Positions 1-9,131 are shown, counted from the first letter of the stretch. The stretch is 58,630 nt of DNA from an uncultured Bacteroidota bacterium (GCA_903905445.1 CAIVGO010000253.1:1-58630); one strand, 5' to 3'. Notes: a model not told the origin generated them from the sequence alone. Made by a program: numbers and translations.

Positions 1-925
1 GCAATTTGCCTGAAAAGGGCAGGTTCATCTGGCAATTTAAGGTAGTTGTCGGGGTTGGGTTAGGATTCAGTTGCATTTGCAGGGGTTTGCTGGCAGGCGT
101 TTCGTGTACCCCGGTTGCACAAGCAGGTGGTACTTCCGGGCACCAGCTGCGGGCTGCAAGGGTACAATCGAGCACAAAAGGATTGGGTTTTCCATCCTGA
201 TAGGCCGCAATTTGCCAGGTTTTGCGCAATTCAACCGAATCGGCCGGATCTTGTTCATTCCATTTACACAGCGTAAGGCGCTGAATTTCAAAGTAATTAG
301 GGTCGGCGATATTGGCCTGGGCGCGATACATGGTATAAAAGTAAAATACAGACCGCGCCAAATCGCCCTTTACTTTTTCGCGGGGTTCGAAAGCCGTTGC
401 CCGGGATTCGGAATAGGCGTTAATATTCGTGGTGGGAACAGCCGTAAATATCTGATTATTGATAAACCATTTATCCACCTGCGTATCCACAATATCCAGG
501 TAAGGCTTGTCCGCGCGTGCCTCATTTACAGGAATGCGAGCAGGGTAGAGGTGGTGCATGTCGCTGCGGGCATTGCCGTCGGCTGCACCTTTGCCTTGCG
601 GATAGGCGTGTTCGGTATTCATGCCATTGGTACCGCCGCCCAGGTAAATATACTGCGTAGGATCTTGATTAGGAGCAAGATATAAAGTATGGCCGGAGTA
701 TATACATCGAATGCTGTCGTCATCGGCAGCCAAAATTTTGGCATAGAGTGTATCCCGTGCATCCGCGTAAGTAAGCACATTGACCGGGCGGTAGTGGCTG
801 GCCAGGCTATCAATGAGTTCGTCTCCAAACAGGTTAAAGAATACGTTTTCAAATCCCTGTTGGGCTTGAAGGGTGCTGTTACCGAGCAAAAAGAACAGAA
901 AAATGAACTGGAAATTGTTTTTCAT
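1..925 (-). CDS. Secreted endonuclease I family nuclease (3' end outside window)
   Basis: This reading frame is open from an ATG at 925 to the window edge (about 308 codons), so the ORF track, which needs a stop, missed it. It begins with a signal peptide (MKNNFQFIFLFFLLGNSTLQAQ). The segment TEHAYPQ (Glu105, His106) followed by SDMHHLYP (His124/His125) is the signature of endonuclease I (EndA/Vvn, PF04231), a beta-beta-alpha-metal nuclease that cuts DNA or RNA without sequence specificity outside the cytoplasm. Further on CKWNEQDP is also typical of the family. Secreted Bacteroidota members often carry additional domains and a T9SS tail, which would lie beyond the edge. The listed + strand 204-aa ORF (71..685) is its shadow. 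Role inferred: scavenging of extracellular nucleic acid or biofilm DNA. Confidence 0.9.
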   Translation of the reverse strand, partial: MKNNFQFIFLFFLLGNSTLQAQQGFENVFFNLFGDELIDSLASHYRPVNVLTYADARDTLYAKILAADDDSIRCIYSGHTLYLAPNQDPTQYIYLGGGTNGMNTEHAYPQGKGAADGNARSDMHHLYPARIPVNEARADKPYLDIVDTQVDKWFINNQIFTAVPTTNINAYSESRATAFEPREKVKGDLARSVFYFYTMYRAQANIADPNYFEIQRLTLCKWNEQDPADSVELRKTWQIAAYQDGKPNPFVLDCTLAARSWCPEVPPACATGVHETPASKPLQMQLNPNPTPTTTLNCQMNLPFSGKL

Positions 926-961
926 AGAAAAGTAGGCCGCGTGCTGTTTGGATGTTGGGCG

Positions 962-969
962 CAAAGATA
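962..969 (-). promoter_or_regulatory. -7 promoter box of the endonuclease gene
   Basis: Read on the minus strand this is TATCTTTG, an exact match to the Bacteroidota -7 consensus TAnnTTTG. It would give a 5' leader of roughly 30 nt before the ATG at 925. I see no good TTTG -33 element at the usual distance. Confidence 0.5.
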
Positions 970-1090
970 GGGCACAAAAACCAGGAAGTCTATTAGATCA
1001 CAGTTATAGTCAACGCAAAGTGGTTATCAAAACGGCTGGATTCGAATCCATTGAAAATCAATTTTTATCCATCCATCCCTCAAATCCACT

Positions 1091-2500
1091 TTAATCTTGG
1101 TATAAGTCCGCATGTAGTATTTTTTCAAAATAGCCTTTTTCGGTTAAAATCTTTTCCGCTTCAATTTCCTGCCAGAGACGTTCCACGGCTTTTCGGTTGC
1201 GGAGGTCGGTATGCATGAGTTTTTCGGTGTATTTGATCACATTCAGGTAATTGCTGCGGTGATACCCTAATACGTGTTTGCGGTGGATGTAATTGCGCAT
1301 GGCATCGAGGTGCGATTGGAGGGCGTCAAAGGCATTGGTTTCATAATAGGTCTTGAGTAGCAGTGTTTTGGCGGCCAAATTGCGCAAAGGATCGCGGTAA
1401 TTGGTTTTTTGAAGCAATTCGAGCACAAAATCGTAGTGTTTGCTGGCATATTCAAGGCGGGCCAGGTTGAAACTAAAGGCGCTTTCCCGATATTTTTTTT
1501 CCAGTTTGTGTTTGAATTCATTGATGAAATACCGCACCCAGTCTAGTTCTCCTGCCTGCAAGCCAGCGGCTACGATATTGTGGTAGGTAAACCTGGAAAG
1601 TATCCCGTTTTCAAACAAATATCCCTTTAATAGGCCCTCTTTATACAAATCCAATACTTCTTGCAAATATTCGGCTTTGCCTGCGTTCAGGCAGCGCACG
1701 CAAAAATTGATGGCCCAAATGTATAAACCATGCATTTCTTCCAAATTAAAGCGCAAAGCATGGACAAAAAGGGCATTTTTGAAATTTTTGAAATGAAGTT
1801 CCTGCTCCGGAAAGCTGAGCATATAATAACACAAGAGGTACACTTCCAGGGCCGGATGCGCTTTTAAATCCTGTTTTTCCGCTTGGGCAATGATGGGTTG
1901 TGCCCAATCCATATCATTTTGCTCCGAGGGGTACACCGATTGATGGGCCGTGCGCAAACAAAAAAGCCGCAATTTTCGAATCAAATACTCCACATCGGCC
2001 GTGTCGGAGATGGTATGCAGCAATGCAATTTCCGTCGGATTTTTGACATATACCGTTTGAAATCGCGCCCATTGCAGGCGGTGTTGGAGGCCATAAAACG
2101 ATTCGTCCCGCAGCGGTTGTTTTTGCAAATTGCGGTCCAGGTCCTTCTGAACCCGCTCAAAAGCATCAGGAAGTGCCCGTTTGCGGTACGCAATCGACAA
2201 CATTAAATTAGCCTCCAAAGGGTTGGATTCCAGTTCTTTAATGATAAAATAGCGCTCCATCAATTGCAATAAGTAACTCATCAGCAGCCGCATTTTCTGA
2301 TCGTCATATGCGACATCAGGTTGTACTTGCTGCCAGATTTCCTCCTTGCTGGGCGGGGTTGTATATTGTGCCAACAACTCAAAAAGCACCGCCAGATCTT
2401 CCCGCTGGTTGAAGTAGGGGGAGCGTAAAAACTTGCGCAATTCCCGCTTTTCAATGGGCGTAAGCGTGGTAATCAGTTGAAAAAGACTACTTTTTTCCAT
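1091..2500 (-). CDS. Helical protein of unknown function (469 aa)
   Basis: No signal peptide or membrane segment is visible, so it is probably cytoplasmic. The sequence is almost entirely predicted alpha-helical and rich in Leu, Glu, Arg, Tyr and Phe. The N-terminal region (about residues 1-30, TPIEKRELRKFLRSPYFNQRED) resembles a conserved opening I associate with uncharacterised Saprospiraceae proteins; repeated helix pairs after residue 200 hint at a TPR/HEAT-like solenoid, but I cannot name a family. It is monocistronic: endonuclease I lies downstream on the same strand behind its own promoter, and the gene upstream is divergent. The ATG at 2500 is the only reasonable start. Confidence 0.75.
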   Translation of the reverse strand: MEKSSLFQLITTLTPIEKRELRKFLRSPYFNQREDLAVLFELLAQYTTPPSKEEIWQQVQPDVAYDDQKMRLLMSYLLQLMERYFIIKELESNPLEANLMLSIAYRKRALPDAFERVQKDLDRNLQKQPLRDESFYGLQHRLQWARFQTVYVKNPTEIALLHTISDTADVEYLIRKLRLFCLRTAHQSVYPSEQNDMDWAQPIIAQAEKQDLKAHPALEVYLLCYYMLSFPEQELHFKNFKNALFVHALRFNLEEMHGLYIWAINFCVRCLNAGKAEYLQEVLDLYKEGLLKGYLFENGILSRFTYHNIVAAGLQAGELDWVRYFINEFKHKLEKKYRESAFSFNLARLEYASKHYDFVLELLQKTNYRDPLRNLAAKTLLLKTYYETNAFDALQSHLDAMRNYIHRKHVLGYHRSNYLNVIKYTEKLMHTDLRNRKAVERLWQEIEAEKILTEKGYFEKILHADLYQD

Positions 2501-2625
2501 AAAAGTACAAGGTAGTCAAATCTTTTTTTCATAATTTGATTTACAAAAATACTGTGAAATGTTCAATATAAAGAACTTACATTTAAAAAAGTCTGAAAAG
2601 TACTCTACAAAATGATTAAATTGAT

Positions 2626-2657
2626 TTTGGTGGCCTAATTACTTCGTTGCACTTTTG
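2626..2657 (+). promoter_or_regulatory. Bacteroidota-type promoter of the T9SS surface protein
   Basis: TTTG at 2626-2629 (-33) is followed after 20 bp by CACTTTTG at 2650-2657 (-7, one mismatch to TAnnTTTG). The predicted leader is about 90-130 nt depending on which ATG is used. It lies in the 251-bp divergent intergenic region, which otherwise shows only AT-rich sequence. Confidence 0.5.
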
Positions 2658-2751
2658 TATCGTTCAAAAGAAGTGTACACTTGAAAACGACACCTAACCG
2701 GCTGATTCATCCCAACTAAAACAACAACTTGCAAAAAAATCAGGTAATCCT

Positions 2752-5250
2752 ATGAAAAATGCTTTTATTCAACCAATGCAATTCGAATCCATGAAGATCC
2801 TCCTTCGAGCGGGATGTATCCTGCCATTGCTCTTGCTAGCCCTGTTTGGGCAGGCACAAGATTGTCAAAATGACATCATAAAGCCAATTTGTACGCCCCC
2901 CGCGAATGTGTCGGTGAGTTGCGAACAATTTGATCCAACTTTGGCGGCTTATAGTTATGCACTTGCCACCGATGATTGTTGCCTGGATACAATTACTGTT
3001 GCATTAAACTATGGTCTTTTTGATACGATTTGTAGCAAAGGAACCATTTTGCGTACATTTAAAGCCCTGGATTGCAGTGCCAACTCCGCTACTTGTTCGC
3101 AGCGCATCGTGGTTTCCCATGTACAAAATTATGCGGTACACTTTCCCGACGATTTAATCCTTTCAACCTTTAATGCCACCGGCAATTACGGCGAGCCTAG
3201 TTTTCTGGGCAAAGACTGCGAAGTGATCGGCGTTTCCTATTCGGATCAGGTGTTTAACATTGTCCAAGATTCTACGATTCGGTTGGAGCGCACCTGGACC
3301 ATCATTAACTGGTGTACCTATGATCCGAATTTGCCGGTAATTAATGTGCCGAACCCACAACCCAATGTGTTTCCAAAACATCCGGACAATTTTCCCGGCC
3401 CGATTGTGTCGGCTTCCGGTACGCCTTTTCCTTGGTCGCCTACCATCTCCAAGATTTTACCAGATGACCCTTTTCCAACTAATTTTTCTACCTTTTTTAA
3501 TCTAAATGCCAATGGCTACCGCTATTTGCAGATTATTTTGATCACGGATACGGTTTTAGCGGGCGTGCAGGGCCGGGTATTTGGAGACAATAACCAGAAT
3601 TGCAGTTTGGAAACAGGCGAGCCTTACCTGGCGGGTTGGAATGTGAAAGCAAGAGGACTCATTTCGGGCGTCGAAAACTTTGGTCGAACAGACGCGAATG
3701 GCTATTACGGTATTTCCCTACCGAATGTGGACACTTTGATGGAGGTAACCGTGCTTCCTAGTATTCCTACCGAAGAGATATGTCCATTAATCGACACGGT
3801 GCAGGCACAAGGCGGCATTCTTGCTGATTTGAATATGCCCGTTACCCTGAACAATACTTGCCGTTTGCTTACCATAAGCTTGTCTACCAATCGTTTACGC
3901 CGGTGTTTTCAAAACTCCTACTATTTTGAGGCTTGTAATTTGAGCACCCAGGATGTTCCCAATACCCGCGTAGAAGTGCAGTTAGATCCATTTTTTACTG
4001 ATCCGGTTTTCAGCGCACCTGCTACCGACTTGGGTAACAATAAATGGTCAGTGAGCCTGGATACCCTAAATACCGGGGAATGTAAAAATTTCTATGTGAA
4101 CTTTGTCCTCAGTTGCGAAGCAGAATTCGGTGCAACCCATTGTACAGAAGCCCATATTTTCCCGGATACCCTTTGCCGCACCAACGCCAACTGGTCGGGT
4201 GCCGATGTACGCCTGGAGATAACCTGTGAAGCCGATAGTGTCCGTATGCAAATCAAAAACCAGGGCGCTGGAAACATGGCCCAGGAACTTGATTTTGTGG
4301 TGGTAGAAGACATTATCATGTATCAGGAAGGCAAATTCCAGTTGTCTGCCGATGGTATCAAGGAACTCGTATTGCCTGCCAATGGCGCAACCTGGCGTTT
4401 GCAGGCCAACCAGGAGCCATTTCATCCTTATGGCGGACCAGCAGTGGCTGTTGTAGAAGGTTGTGGTGGTATCAACCAAACAGGTTTGGTACGGCAGTTT
4501 CCGGTAGACGATCCGAACCCGTTTGTTGCACTGGACTGCGAACAAAACATTGGCTCTTACGATCCCAACGACAAGCAAGCAATGCCGGAAGGATATGGCG
4601 CGCAGCATTTATTAAAAGCCAATACCGATTTGGAGTATAAAATCCGCTTCCAAAATACGGGTACCGATACGGCCTTCAATATTGTGGTATTGGATACTTT
4701 GTCGGAATTCCTGGATGCTAATTCGGTACGTCCCGGCGCTTCAAGCCATTTATATGCCTACGATTTGCTGGAAAACAACGTGTTACGGTTTTCATTTAAA
4801 AACATCATGTTGCCCGATAGCCATGTGAATCAAATTGCTTCCAACGGGTTTTTCAAATTCAGCGTAAAGCAAAAAGCCAATAATCCGGACGAAACCTTGT
4901 TGGAGAACAAAGCGGCCATTTATTTTGATTTCAATGCGCCGGTGATCACCAATATGGTTTATCACACCATTGGTACCCATTTTGTTCAAAGTGTGGGTGT
5001 AGATGCTGGGCAAAAGCAATCCGATGTAAAGATTTATCCGAACCCTGCAGGCGATCAATTATTTATTGAAATACCTTCCGGCGCGGGTTTCCTCACCTTG
5101 CGCAATAGCCAGGGACAATTAGTTCGTAATCAAGTGATTACCCAAACGATAACGCGTGTTGGACGGAGCAATCTACCCGCAGGATTGTATTTCTTTACCA
5201 TTCAGGATGGTAGCAAATCTGCGATTGAGGGTAAGATAATATTCCGGTAG
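2752..5250 (+). CDS. T9SS-exported surface protein with SdrD_B-like and DUF7619-like domains (832 aa)
   Basis: The N-terminus has a signal peptide (ILLRAGCILPLLLLALFGQAQ). An ATG at 2791 would give a more usual signal peptide length, so the start could be there. Order of parts: a Cys-rich Ig-like/HYR-like segment (about residues 40-120, with GTILRTFKALDCSAN), a prealbumin/SdrD_B-like domain (about 272-345, RVFGDNNQNCSLETGEP), a domain opening with SYDPNDKQAMPEGYG (about 602-745, DUF7619 style, frequent in Bacteroidota surface proteins), and a C-terminal T9SS type A sorting domain (about 755-832, with KIYPNPAGDQLFIE and a LPAGLYFFTI-type end). It is probably exported by the Por secretion system and anchored or released outside the cell. 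Adhesive or structural role inferred; no catalytic motif seen. Confidence 0.88.
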   Translation: MKNAFIQPMQFESMKILLRAGCILPLLLLALFGQAQDCQNDIIKPICTPPANVSVSCEQFDPTLAAYSYALATDDCCLDTITVALNYGLFDTICSKGTILRTFKALDCSANSATCSQRIVVSHVQNYAVHFPDDLILSTFNATGNYGEPSFLGKDCEVIGVSYSDQVFNIVQDSTIRLERTWTIINWCTYDPNLPVINVPNPQPNVFPKHPDNFPGPIVSASGTPFPWSPTISKILPDDPFPTNFSTFFNLNANGYRYLQIILITDTVLAGVQGRVFGDNNQNCSLETGEPYLAGWNVKARGLISGVENFGRTDANGYYGISLPNVDTLMEVTVLPSIPTEEICPLIDTVQAQGGILADLNMPVTLNNTCRLLTISLSTNRLRRCFQNSYYFEACNLSTQDVPNTRVEVQLDPFFTDPVFSAPATDLGNNKWSVSLDTLNTGECKNFYVNFVLSCEAEFGATHCTEAHIFPDTLCRTNANWSGADVRLEITCEADSVRMQIKNQGAGNMAQELDFVVVEDIIMYQEGKFQLSADGIKELVLPANGATWRLQANQEPFHPYGGPAVAVVEGCGGINQTGLVRQFPVDDPNPFVALDCEQNIGSYDPNDKQAMPEGYGAQHLLKANTDLEYKIRFQNTGTDTAFNIVVLDTLSEFLDANSVRPGASSHLYAYDLLENNVLRFSFKNIMLPDSHVNQIASNGFFKFSVKQKANNPDETLLENKAAIYFDFNAPVITNMVYHTIGTHFVQSVGVDAGQKQSDVKIYPNPAGDQLFIEIPSGAGFLTLRNSQGQLVRNQVITQTITRVGRSNLPAGLYFFTIQDGSKSAIEGKIIFR

Positions 5251-5277
5251 GAGCCCCTCATTCAGACCATAAACTTT

Positions 5278-5317
5278 AAAGGAGTCATCCTCTTAACAGG
5301 GTGACTCCTTTATTTTT
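5278..5317. terminator. Bidirectional rho-independent terminator
   Basis: The arms AAAGGAGTCA and TGACTCCTTT form a perfect stem with a 14-nt loop, followed by TTTATTTTT on the plus strand and TTTAAAG on the minus strand. It sits 27 nt after the stop of the T9SS protein and 20 nt beyond the end of the small minus-strand ORF, so it could serve both. Confidence 0.85.
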
Positions 5318-5336
5318 GATGGTGAATCAAATAAGT

Positions 5337-5459
5337 TTAATGTTTCCAGATGATCAGAGAAGCAATAATCATGAAAAACATCAACATGCAAACAAAACAC
5401 GCGATGTATTCATACTTTATTTCATTCAAGTCTGCCTTAAAGGGTAATTTTGAAAACAT
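5337..5459 (-). CDS. Candidate 40-aa single-pass membrane microprotein
   Basis: The ORF is below the track's size cut-off. It encodes a charged 18-residue N-terminus (MFSKLPFKADLNEIKYEY) followed by one hydrophobic helix (about residues 19-37, rich in Ile, Phe and Met) and ends WKH. It has a perfect -7 box (TAACTTTG at 5570-5577) about 110 nt upstream and the bidirectional terminator 20 nt downstream, so it looks like a complete small transcription unit in a region otherwise empty of genes. No Shine-Dalgarno sequence is visible, which is normal in Bacteroidota. It lies downstream of the histidine kinase on the same strand. Function unknown; conservation in relatives would decide whether it is real. 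Confidence 0.5.
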   Translation of the reverse strand: MFSKLPFKADLNEIKYEYIACFVCMLMFFMIIASLIIWKH

Positions 5460-5569
5460 GACGGCTAGTGTTGTTTAAAGCGGCAACCAACACGATGGCA
5501 GCAGCTAATCGTTATAAATCAAGATCATAAGAAGGGAGGAACCGCTAATATCCGATTAAAGTAAGTCAG

Positions 5570-5577
5570 CAAAGTTA
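5570..5577 (-). promoter_or_regulatory. -7 promoter box in front of the small membrane ORF
   Basis: The minus strand reads TAACTTTG, an exact TAnnTTTG match, in a 212-bp AT-rich stretch between the kinase stop and the micro-ORF. The -33 region (TGTA) is weak. Confidence 0.45.
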
Positions 5578-5671
5578 ATCTTTACTTTACATAAAATACA
5601 TACTTGTGTATATTTAATTTTAATTCTATTTTGATGGGAATTTTGAAGGTATTTCAGAATAAAATTTGGCG

Positions 5672-6727
5672 CTAAAGGGGCGTTTTTGCATTGTCGGGCA
5701 AAGGCATCCGCAAATAAAACGTGGCACCCTGATCTTTACCTAGGCTTTCCACCCAAATGTTACCCTGGTGACGGTTTACGATTCGTTTCACAATGGCCAG
5801 TCCGGCGCCGGATCCTTCGAAGGCCGAACGTGCGTGGGCGGTATGAAAAAGTTGGAAAATCTGATCTATTCCTTCCGGGGGAATGCCTGCTCCATTATCC
5901 GCTATGCTGATTTCGACAAAATCAATGCCTTTATAGCCATTAATATTTATATGTGGCTTCGGATTGTATTTCGTAAATTTAAATGCGTTGCTGATTAAGT
6001 TGGTAAATGCCTGCCGGATCAACAGTGGGTCGGCAAATATGGTGGGCAAGGGTGTCGTAATATCTACGGTAGTTTGGGCATATGCTTCAAACGATTGTTG
6101 CAACTGGCGGGTGATTTTATTCAACAACACCACCAAATCAATCTCCTGAATGCTCAAATCAACATTGTCGGCATAAGAATAGGCTGCGATGCTGTCAATC
6201 ATGTCGCGGCTATCAAGCAGCAAGTGTTTTGTTTGCTCCACATAGTAGATCAGTTCTTCGTCTTGTTCGGGCGATTTACGCGCCAAGGCTAAGTCCATGA
6301 AGTACAACGCATTATTTAAGGGCGTTTTCAGGTCGTGGCTGATGGTGTAATTAAAAGCCCGCAATTCCATTTCTTTGCGTGCTGCTATTTTTCGCAGGTG
6401 ATCGTGTACTTGTTGTTGGCGTTGGACGGTAATTTTTAGTAACGTCAACTGATTGTTCCATTTTTTATTATCAATCGGTTCTAGTTCAGGGATCGTTTCT
6501 AAGGTATTGATATTATCGTATGCTAAGGAGTTTTCGATCAGTTTTAAATCGGAATATAAAGGTTCCATCGCCGCATCGAGTTGGGTGCGGACGGCTTCAA
6601 TTTGTTTGCTCCATTTTCGGGTAAGCGATTGGCCTATCGTGCGACGACGGCGACGCTCAATTAAACTCCAAAAAAACAGCAAGCCACAAAGCGCAAGTAG
6701 CGCCAAATTCAAGGGTTGGAACAGCAT
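5672..6727 (-). CDS. Membrane-anchored sensor histidine kinase (351 aa)
   Basis: One N-terminal transmembrane helix (about residues 8-22) is followed by a basic patch (ERRRRRT), a helical linker without a recognisable sensory domain, a HisKA dimerisation region with the H-box SHDLKTPL (phospho-acceptor His131), and a HATPase_c domain with N, G1 and G2 boxes (NLISNAFKF, DNGAGIP, GSGAGLAI). It autophosphorylates and would pass phosphate to the response regulator encoded 10 nt upstream, so the two are co-transcribed. Having no periplasmic loop, it must sense either inside the membrane or in the cytoplasm. The pairing of a HisKA-type kinase with a NarL/LuxR-type regulator is less usual than HisKA_3 pairing. 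Confidence 0.9.
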   Translation of the reverse strand: MLFQPLNLALLALCGLLFFWSLIERRRRRTIGQSLTRKWSKQIEAVRTQLDAAMEPLYSDLKLIENSLAYDNINTLETIPELEPIDNKKWNNQLTLLKITVQRQQQVHDHLRKIAARKEMELRAFNYTISHDLKTPLNNALYFMDLALARKSPEQDEELIYYVEQTKHLLLDSRDMIDSIAAYSYADNVDLSIQEIDLVVLLNKITRQLQQSFEAYAQTTVDITTPLPTIFADPLLIRQAFTNLISNAFKFTKYNPKPHININGYKGIDFVEISIADNGAGIPPEGIDQIFQLFHTAHARSAFEGSGAGLAIVKRIVNRHQGNIWVESLGKDQGATFYLRMPLPDNAKTPL

Positions 6728-6737
6728 CGTTGCCGTG

Positions 6738-7364
6738 TTATATCAGCTCGTCTTTCAAAGCGCGGATTGCATCGATCTTATTATTGACGTGCAGCTTTTT
6801 ATAGATGTTTTTGACGTGGTAGCGTATACCATCTATGGTCATGCTGAGCATTTCTGCTGCTTCTTCATAACTTTCCCCGGCCGCAAATATTTTCAAAATT
6901 TGCAATTCTTTTGGACTGAGCAGGTCGGAGGTAGGTGAGCTGGTAGGGTTATGGTAGGTGATCAGTTTTTTGGCCATTTTAGGCGATATCAAGGCCCCGC
7001 CCAAGGCAATGGATTGGATCATTTCTGGCAATTGCAAAATTGGAAAACCCTTCAACAGGTAACCGCTGGCTCCAGCATGCAAAGCCTTTAGCAAATGTTC
7101 TTCTTCTTCAAATTGCGTGAACATTACGATCTCGGCATCCGGGAAACGCTTTTTTAGATTGGGCAATACTTCAAGTCCCGATAAACCAGGCAATTGAATA
7201 TCAACAAAAATCACGTCTAATACAACACGATCTGGCAATAATTCCCAAAAACTTTCTACAGATTCAGCAGCAACAGAACAAACAATGGCTGGCTGCAATT
7301 TGAGCACTTCTTGGAGGCTTTTCAGGGTATTTAAATCGTCTTCAATGAAGGCTATTTTTAACAT
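6738..7364 (-). CDS. NarL/FixJ-family response regulator (208 aa)
   Basis: An N-terminal receiver domain has the acidic pair (EDD, residues 8-10), the phospho-acceptor Asp55 in FVDIQLPG and Lys in LLKGFP. A C-terminal LuxR-type helix-turn-helix (about residues 145-205, LSPKELQILKIFAAGESYEEAAE then DGIRYHVKNIYKKLHV) binds DNA. The gene is followed after 10 nt by the histidine kinase. The ATG at 7364 fits the receiver start exactly. Its target genes are not evident from the window; the only direct neighbours on the same strand are the kinase and the 40-aa membrane ORF. Confidence 0.93.
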   Translation of the reverse strand: MLKIAFIEDDLNTLKSLQEVLKLQPAIVCSVAAESVESFWELLPDRVVLDVIFVDIQLPGLSGLEVLPNLKKRFPDAEIVMFTQFEEEEHLLKALHAGASGYLLKGFPILQLPEMIQSIALGGALISPKMAKKLITYHNPTSSPTSDLLSPKELQILKIFAAGESYEEAAEMLSMTIDGIRYHVKNIYKKLHVNNKIDAIRALKDELI

Positions 7365-7620
7365 TTTGTTTTCGAATGGGTAGTCTGGTTCTGAATTTGG
7401 TTGATAATTTCAAGATTATATTCAGCAGTGAGGGAGCATTATTGACTACTATTAAAAAGAAGGCGTAAAAATCGGTGAAATTTCCTAGAATCCAACCGAC
7501 TTTCACTTTTATTTCGAACAAATAATGTACCAAGTCTATTGGGATATAAAAAATAAAAATAGAAAATATGTAAATCGTTTAAAAACAGTATATTATAAAA
7601 TAATTTATTTTATAAATAGA
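7365..7620. other. Intergenic, no gene seen
   Basis: AT-rich stretch between the response regulator and the icd terminator. The listed 63-aa minus-strand ORF (7342..7533) overlaps the regulator start in another frame and has no recognisable content. The regulator's promoter must lie here, but I could not pick a convincing -7 box. Confidence 0.5.
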
Positions 7621-7654
7621 AACACGGATCGAAATTGTGCATCGCCCGTGTTTC
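7621..7654 (-). terminator. Terminator of icd
   Basis: AAACACGG and CCGTGTTT pair perfectly across an 18-nt loop. On the minus strand the stem is followed by CTATTTATAAAA. It lies 32 nt after the icd stop. Confidence 0.6.
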
Positions 7655-7685
7655 TAGTTACTACGCGTAAACAAATTGTTATTTA

Positions 7686-9131
7686 TTAGGCTCCTTGTCC
7701 GGCAGAAAAAACAGGTTCGCCGTTCAGCGTACAGAGGTTTTCCGTTTTAATAATGTTATAGCCCGCCGAGGTAATCCGATGTTGCAAGGCAATAATATCG
7801 AGGTACGGAATCGCCTGCAGGGTTTCTGATTTGAACCGGCAACGCCAATGGTCGGTGCAAAATGTTTCCGGGATTCCGCCTGGATACACTTTTACCCCCC
7901 GGTTGGTGATCATGGAGAGGCTTAAGTCACCTGCACCAAAGGCTTGAATGGCATCACCCAATACCTGCGGGTTGCGGTTTTCGTGGTACAGAAAAATATC
8001 GACCCCAACCGTTTCAAGCGTTGCAGGTTTCGGGGTACTTAGTTTAATTTGAATGCGCTCTTTGGCCTTGCTGTAATCGACGGTTTTAAGTTTTTGAGGT
8101 TTTTGTCCGAGCCGTGCAATCACAGCATCGGCAAATTCGCGGGTACCTACCTTTTGGGTGCTTACGCTTTCGTCATATATATCATAGGTGTGTACACCGT
8201 CTTCCAAAGTACGAAGCCAGGCATTGTGGACCTTTTCGGCAACAGCAGCTTGTTCGATGTGTACCAGCATTTGTACAGCGCCGAGCAACAAGCCACTTGG
8301 ATTGGCCAGGTTTTGTCCGGCACGCCGTGGCGCCGAACCATGAATGGCTTCAAACATGGCCACCGAAGCACCAATATTGGCGGAACCTGCCAAGCCAACT
8401 GATCCTGCAATTTGTGCAGCTACATCCGAAAGAATATCCCCATACAGGTTGGGCATTACAATTACATCAAAGTTTTCGGGCGTATCAGCCAATTTCGCTG
8501 CGCCAATATCGACAATCCAGTGTTCGTTTTCCAAATCAGGGTATTCCAGGGCCACTTCATCAAAAACTTTGTGAAACAGTCCATCGGTCTGTTTCATGAT
8601 ATTGTCTTTGGTGAAACAAGTCACTTTTTTCCGGCCATATTGCCTTGCGTATTCAAAGGCATATCGGATAATTTTCTCGGTTCCAGGTCGGCTGATCACT
8701 TTTAGGCATTGTACAACCTCAGGGGTTTGTTGGTGTTCAATCCCGGCATACAAGTCTTCCTCATTTTCTCGAACAATTACCACGTCCATCACCGGGTGTT
8801 TGGTGGCCACATAAGGCGCATAAGAAACACAGGGGCGAATGTTGGCAAACAGGCCCAACATTTTACGGGTAGTTACATTCAAACTTTTAAAACCGCCCCC
8901 CTGTGGGGTGGTAATCGGTGCCTTTAAAAACACTTTAGTCCGACGAAGCGATTCCCAAGCAGCCGCATCAATGCCTGCGCTGTTGCCGCTCAGATATACT
9001 TTTTCGCCAATTTCAATAACCTCAGGCTCAATTTGAGCGCCTGCTGCCTGAATAATGCGCAAGGTTGCTTCCATGATTTCCGGGCCGATTCCATCGCCAT
9101 AAGCAACCGTAATAGGAGTAAGTGGTGTCAT
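7686..9131 (-). CDS. icd: NADP-dependent isocitrate dehydrogenase, Thermus type (481 aa)
   Basis: Oxidative decarboxylation of isocitrate to 2-oxoglutarate in the TCA cycle. The N-terminal two thirds is an isocitrate/isopropylmalate dehydrogenase fold: GDGIGPEI near the start, VVIVRENEEDLYAGIEH for substrate binding, the catalytic Lys region KKVTCFTKDNIMK, YGDILSDVAAQIAG with metal-binding Asp, and HGSAPRRAGQNLANP for the cofactor. The roughly 140-residue C-terminal extension (VGVDIFLYHENRNP, SMITNRGVKVYPG) is the one found in Thermus thermophilus isocitrate dehydrogenase and separates it from the 420-residue E. coli type and the monomeric type. It is a single-gene unit with its own promoter and terminator. 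Confidence 0.92.
   Translation of the reverse strand: MTPLTPITVAYGDGIGPEIMEATLRIIQAAGAQIEPEVIEIGEKVYLSGNSAGIDAAAWESLRRTKVFLKAPITTPQGGGFKSLNVTTRKMLGLFANIRPCVSYAPYVATKHPVMDVVIVRENEEDLYAGIEHQQTPEVVQCLKVISRPGTEKIIRYAFEYARQYGRKKVTCFTKDNIMKQTDGLFHKVFDEVALEYPDLENEHWIVDIGAAKLADTPENFDVIVMPNLYGDILSDVAAQIAGSVGLAGSANIGASVAMFEAIHGSAPRRAGQNLANPSGLLLGAVQMLVHIEQAAVAEKVHNAWLRTLEDGVHTYDIYDESVSTQKVGTREFADAVIARLGQKPQKLKTVDYSKAKERIQIKLSTPKPATLETVGVDIFLYHENRNPQVLGDAIQAFGAGDLSLSMITNRGVKVYPGGIPETFCTDHWRCRFKSETLQAIPYLDIIALQHRITSAGYNIIKTENLCTLNGEPVFSAGQGA

Noticed and set aside
71-685. 204-aa plus-strand ORF
   Set aside because: It is antisense to the endonuclease I frame, which has a signal peptide and active-site motifs.
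5755-5772. TGTTACCCTGGTGACG in the histidine kinase gene
   Set aside because: Right half-site is mismatched, location is inside a coding region and far from any promoter box.
7342-7533. 63-aa minus-strand ORF upstream of the response regulator
   Set aside because: Overlaps the regulator start out of frame and has no conserved features; no promoter support.
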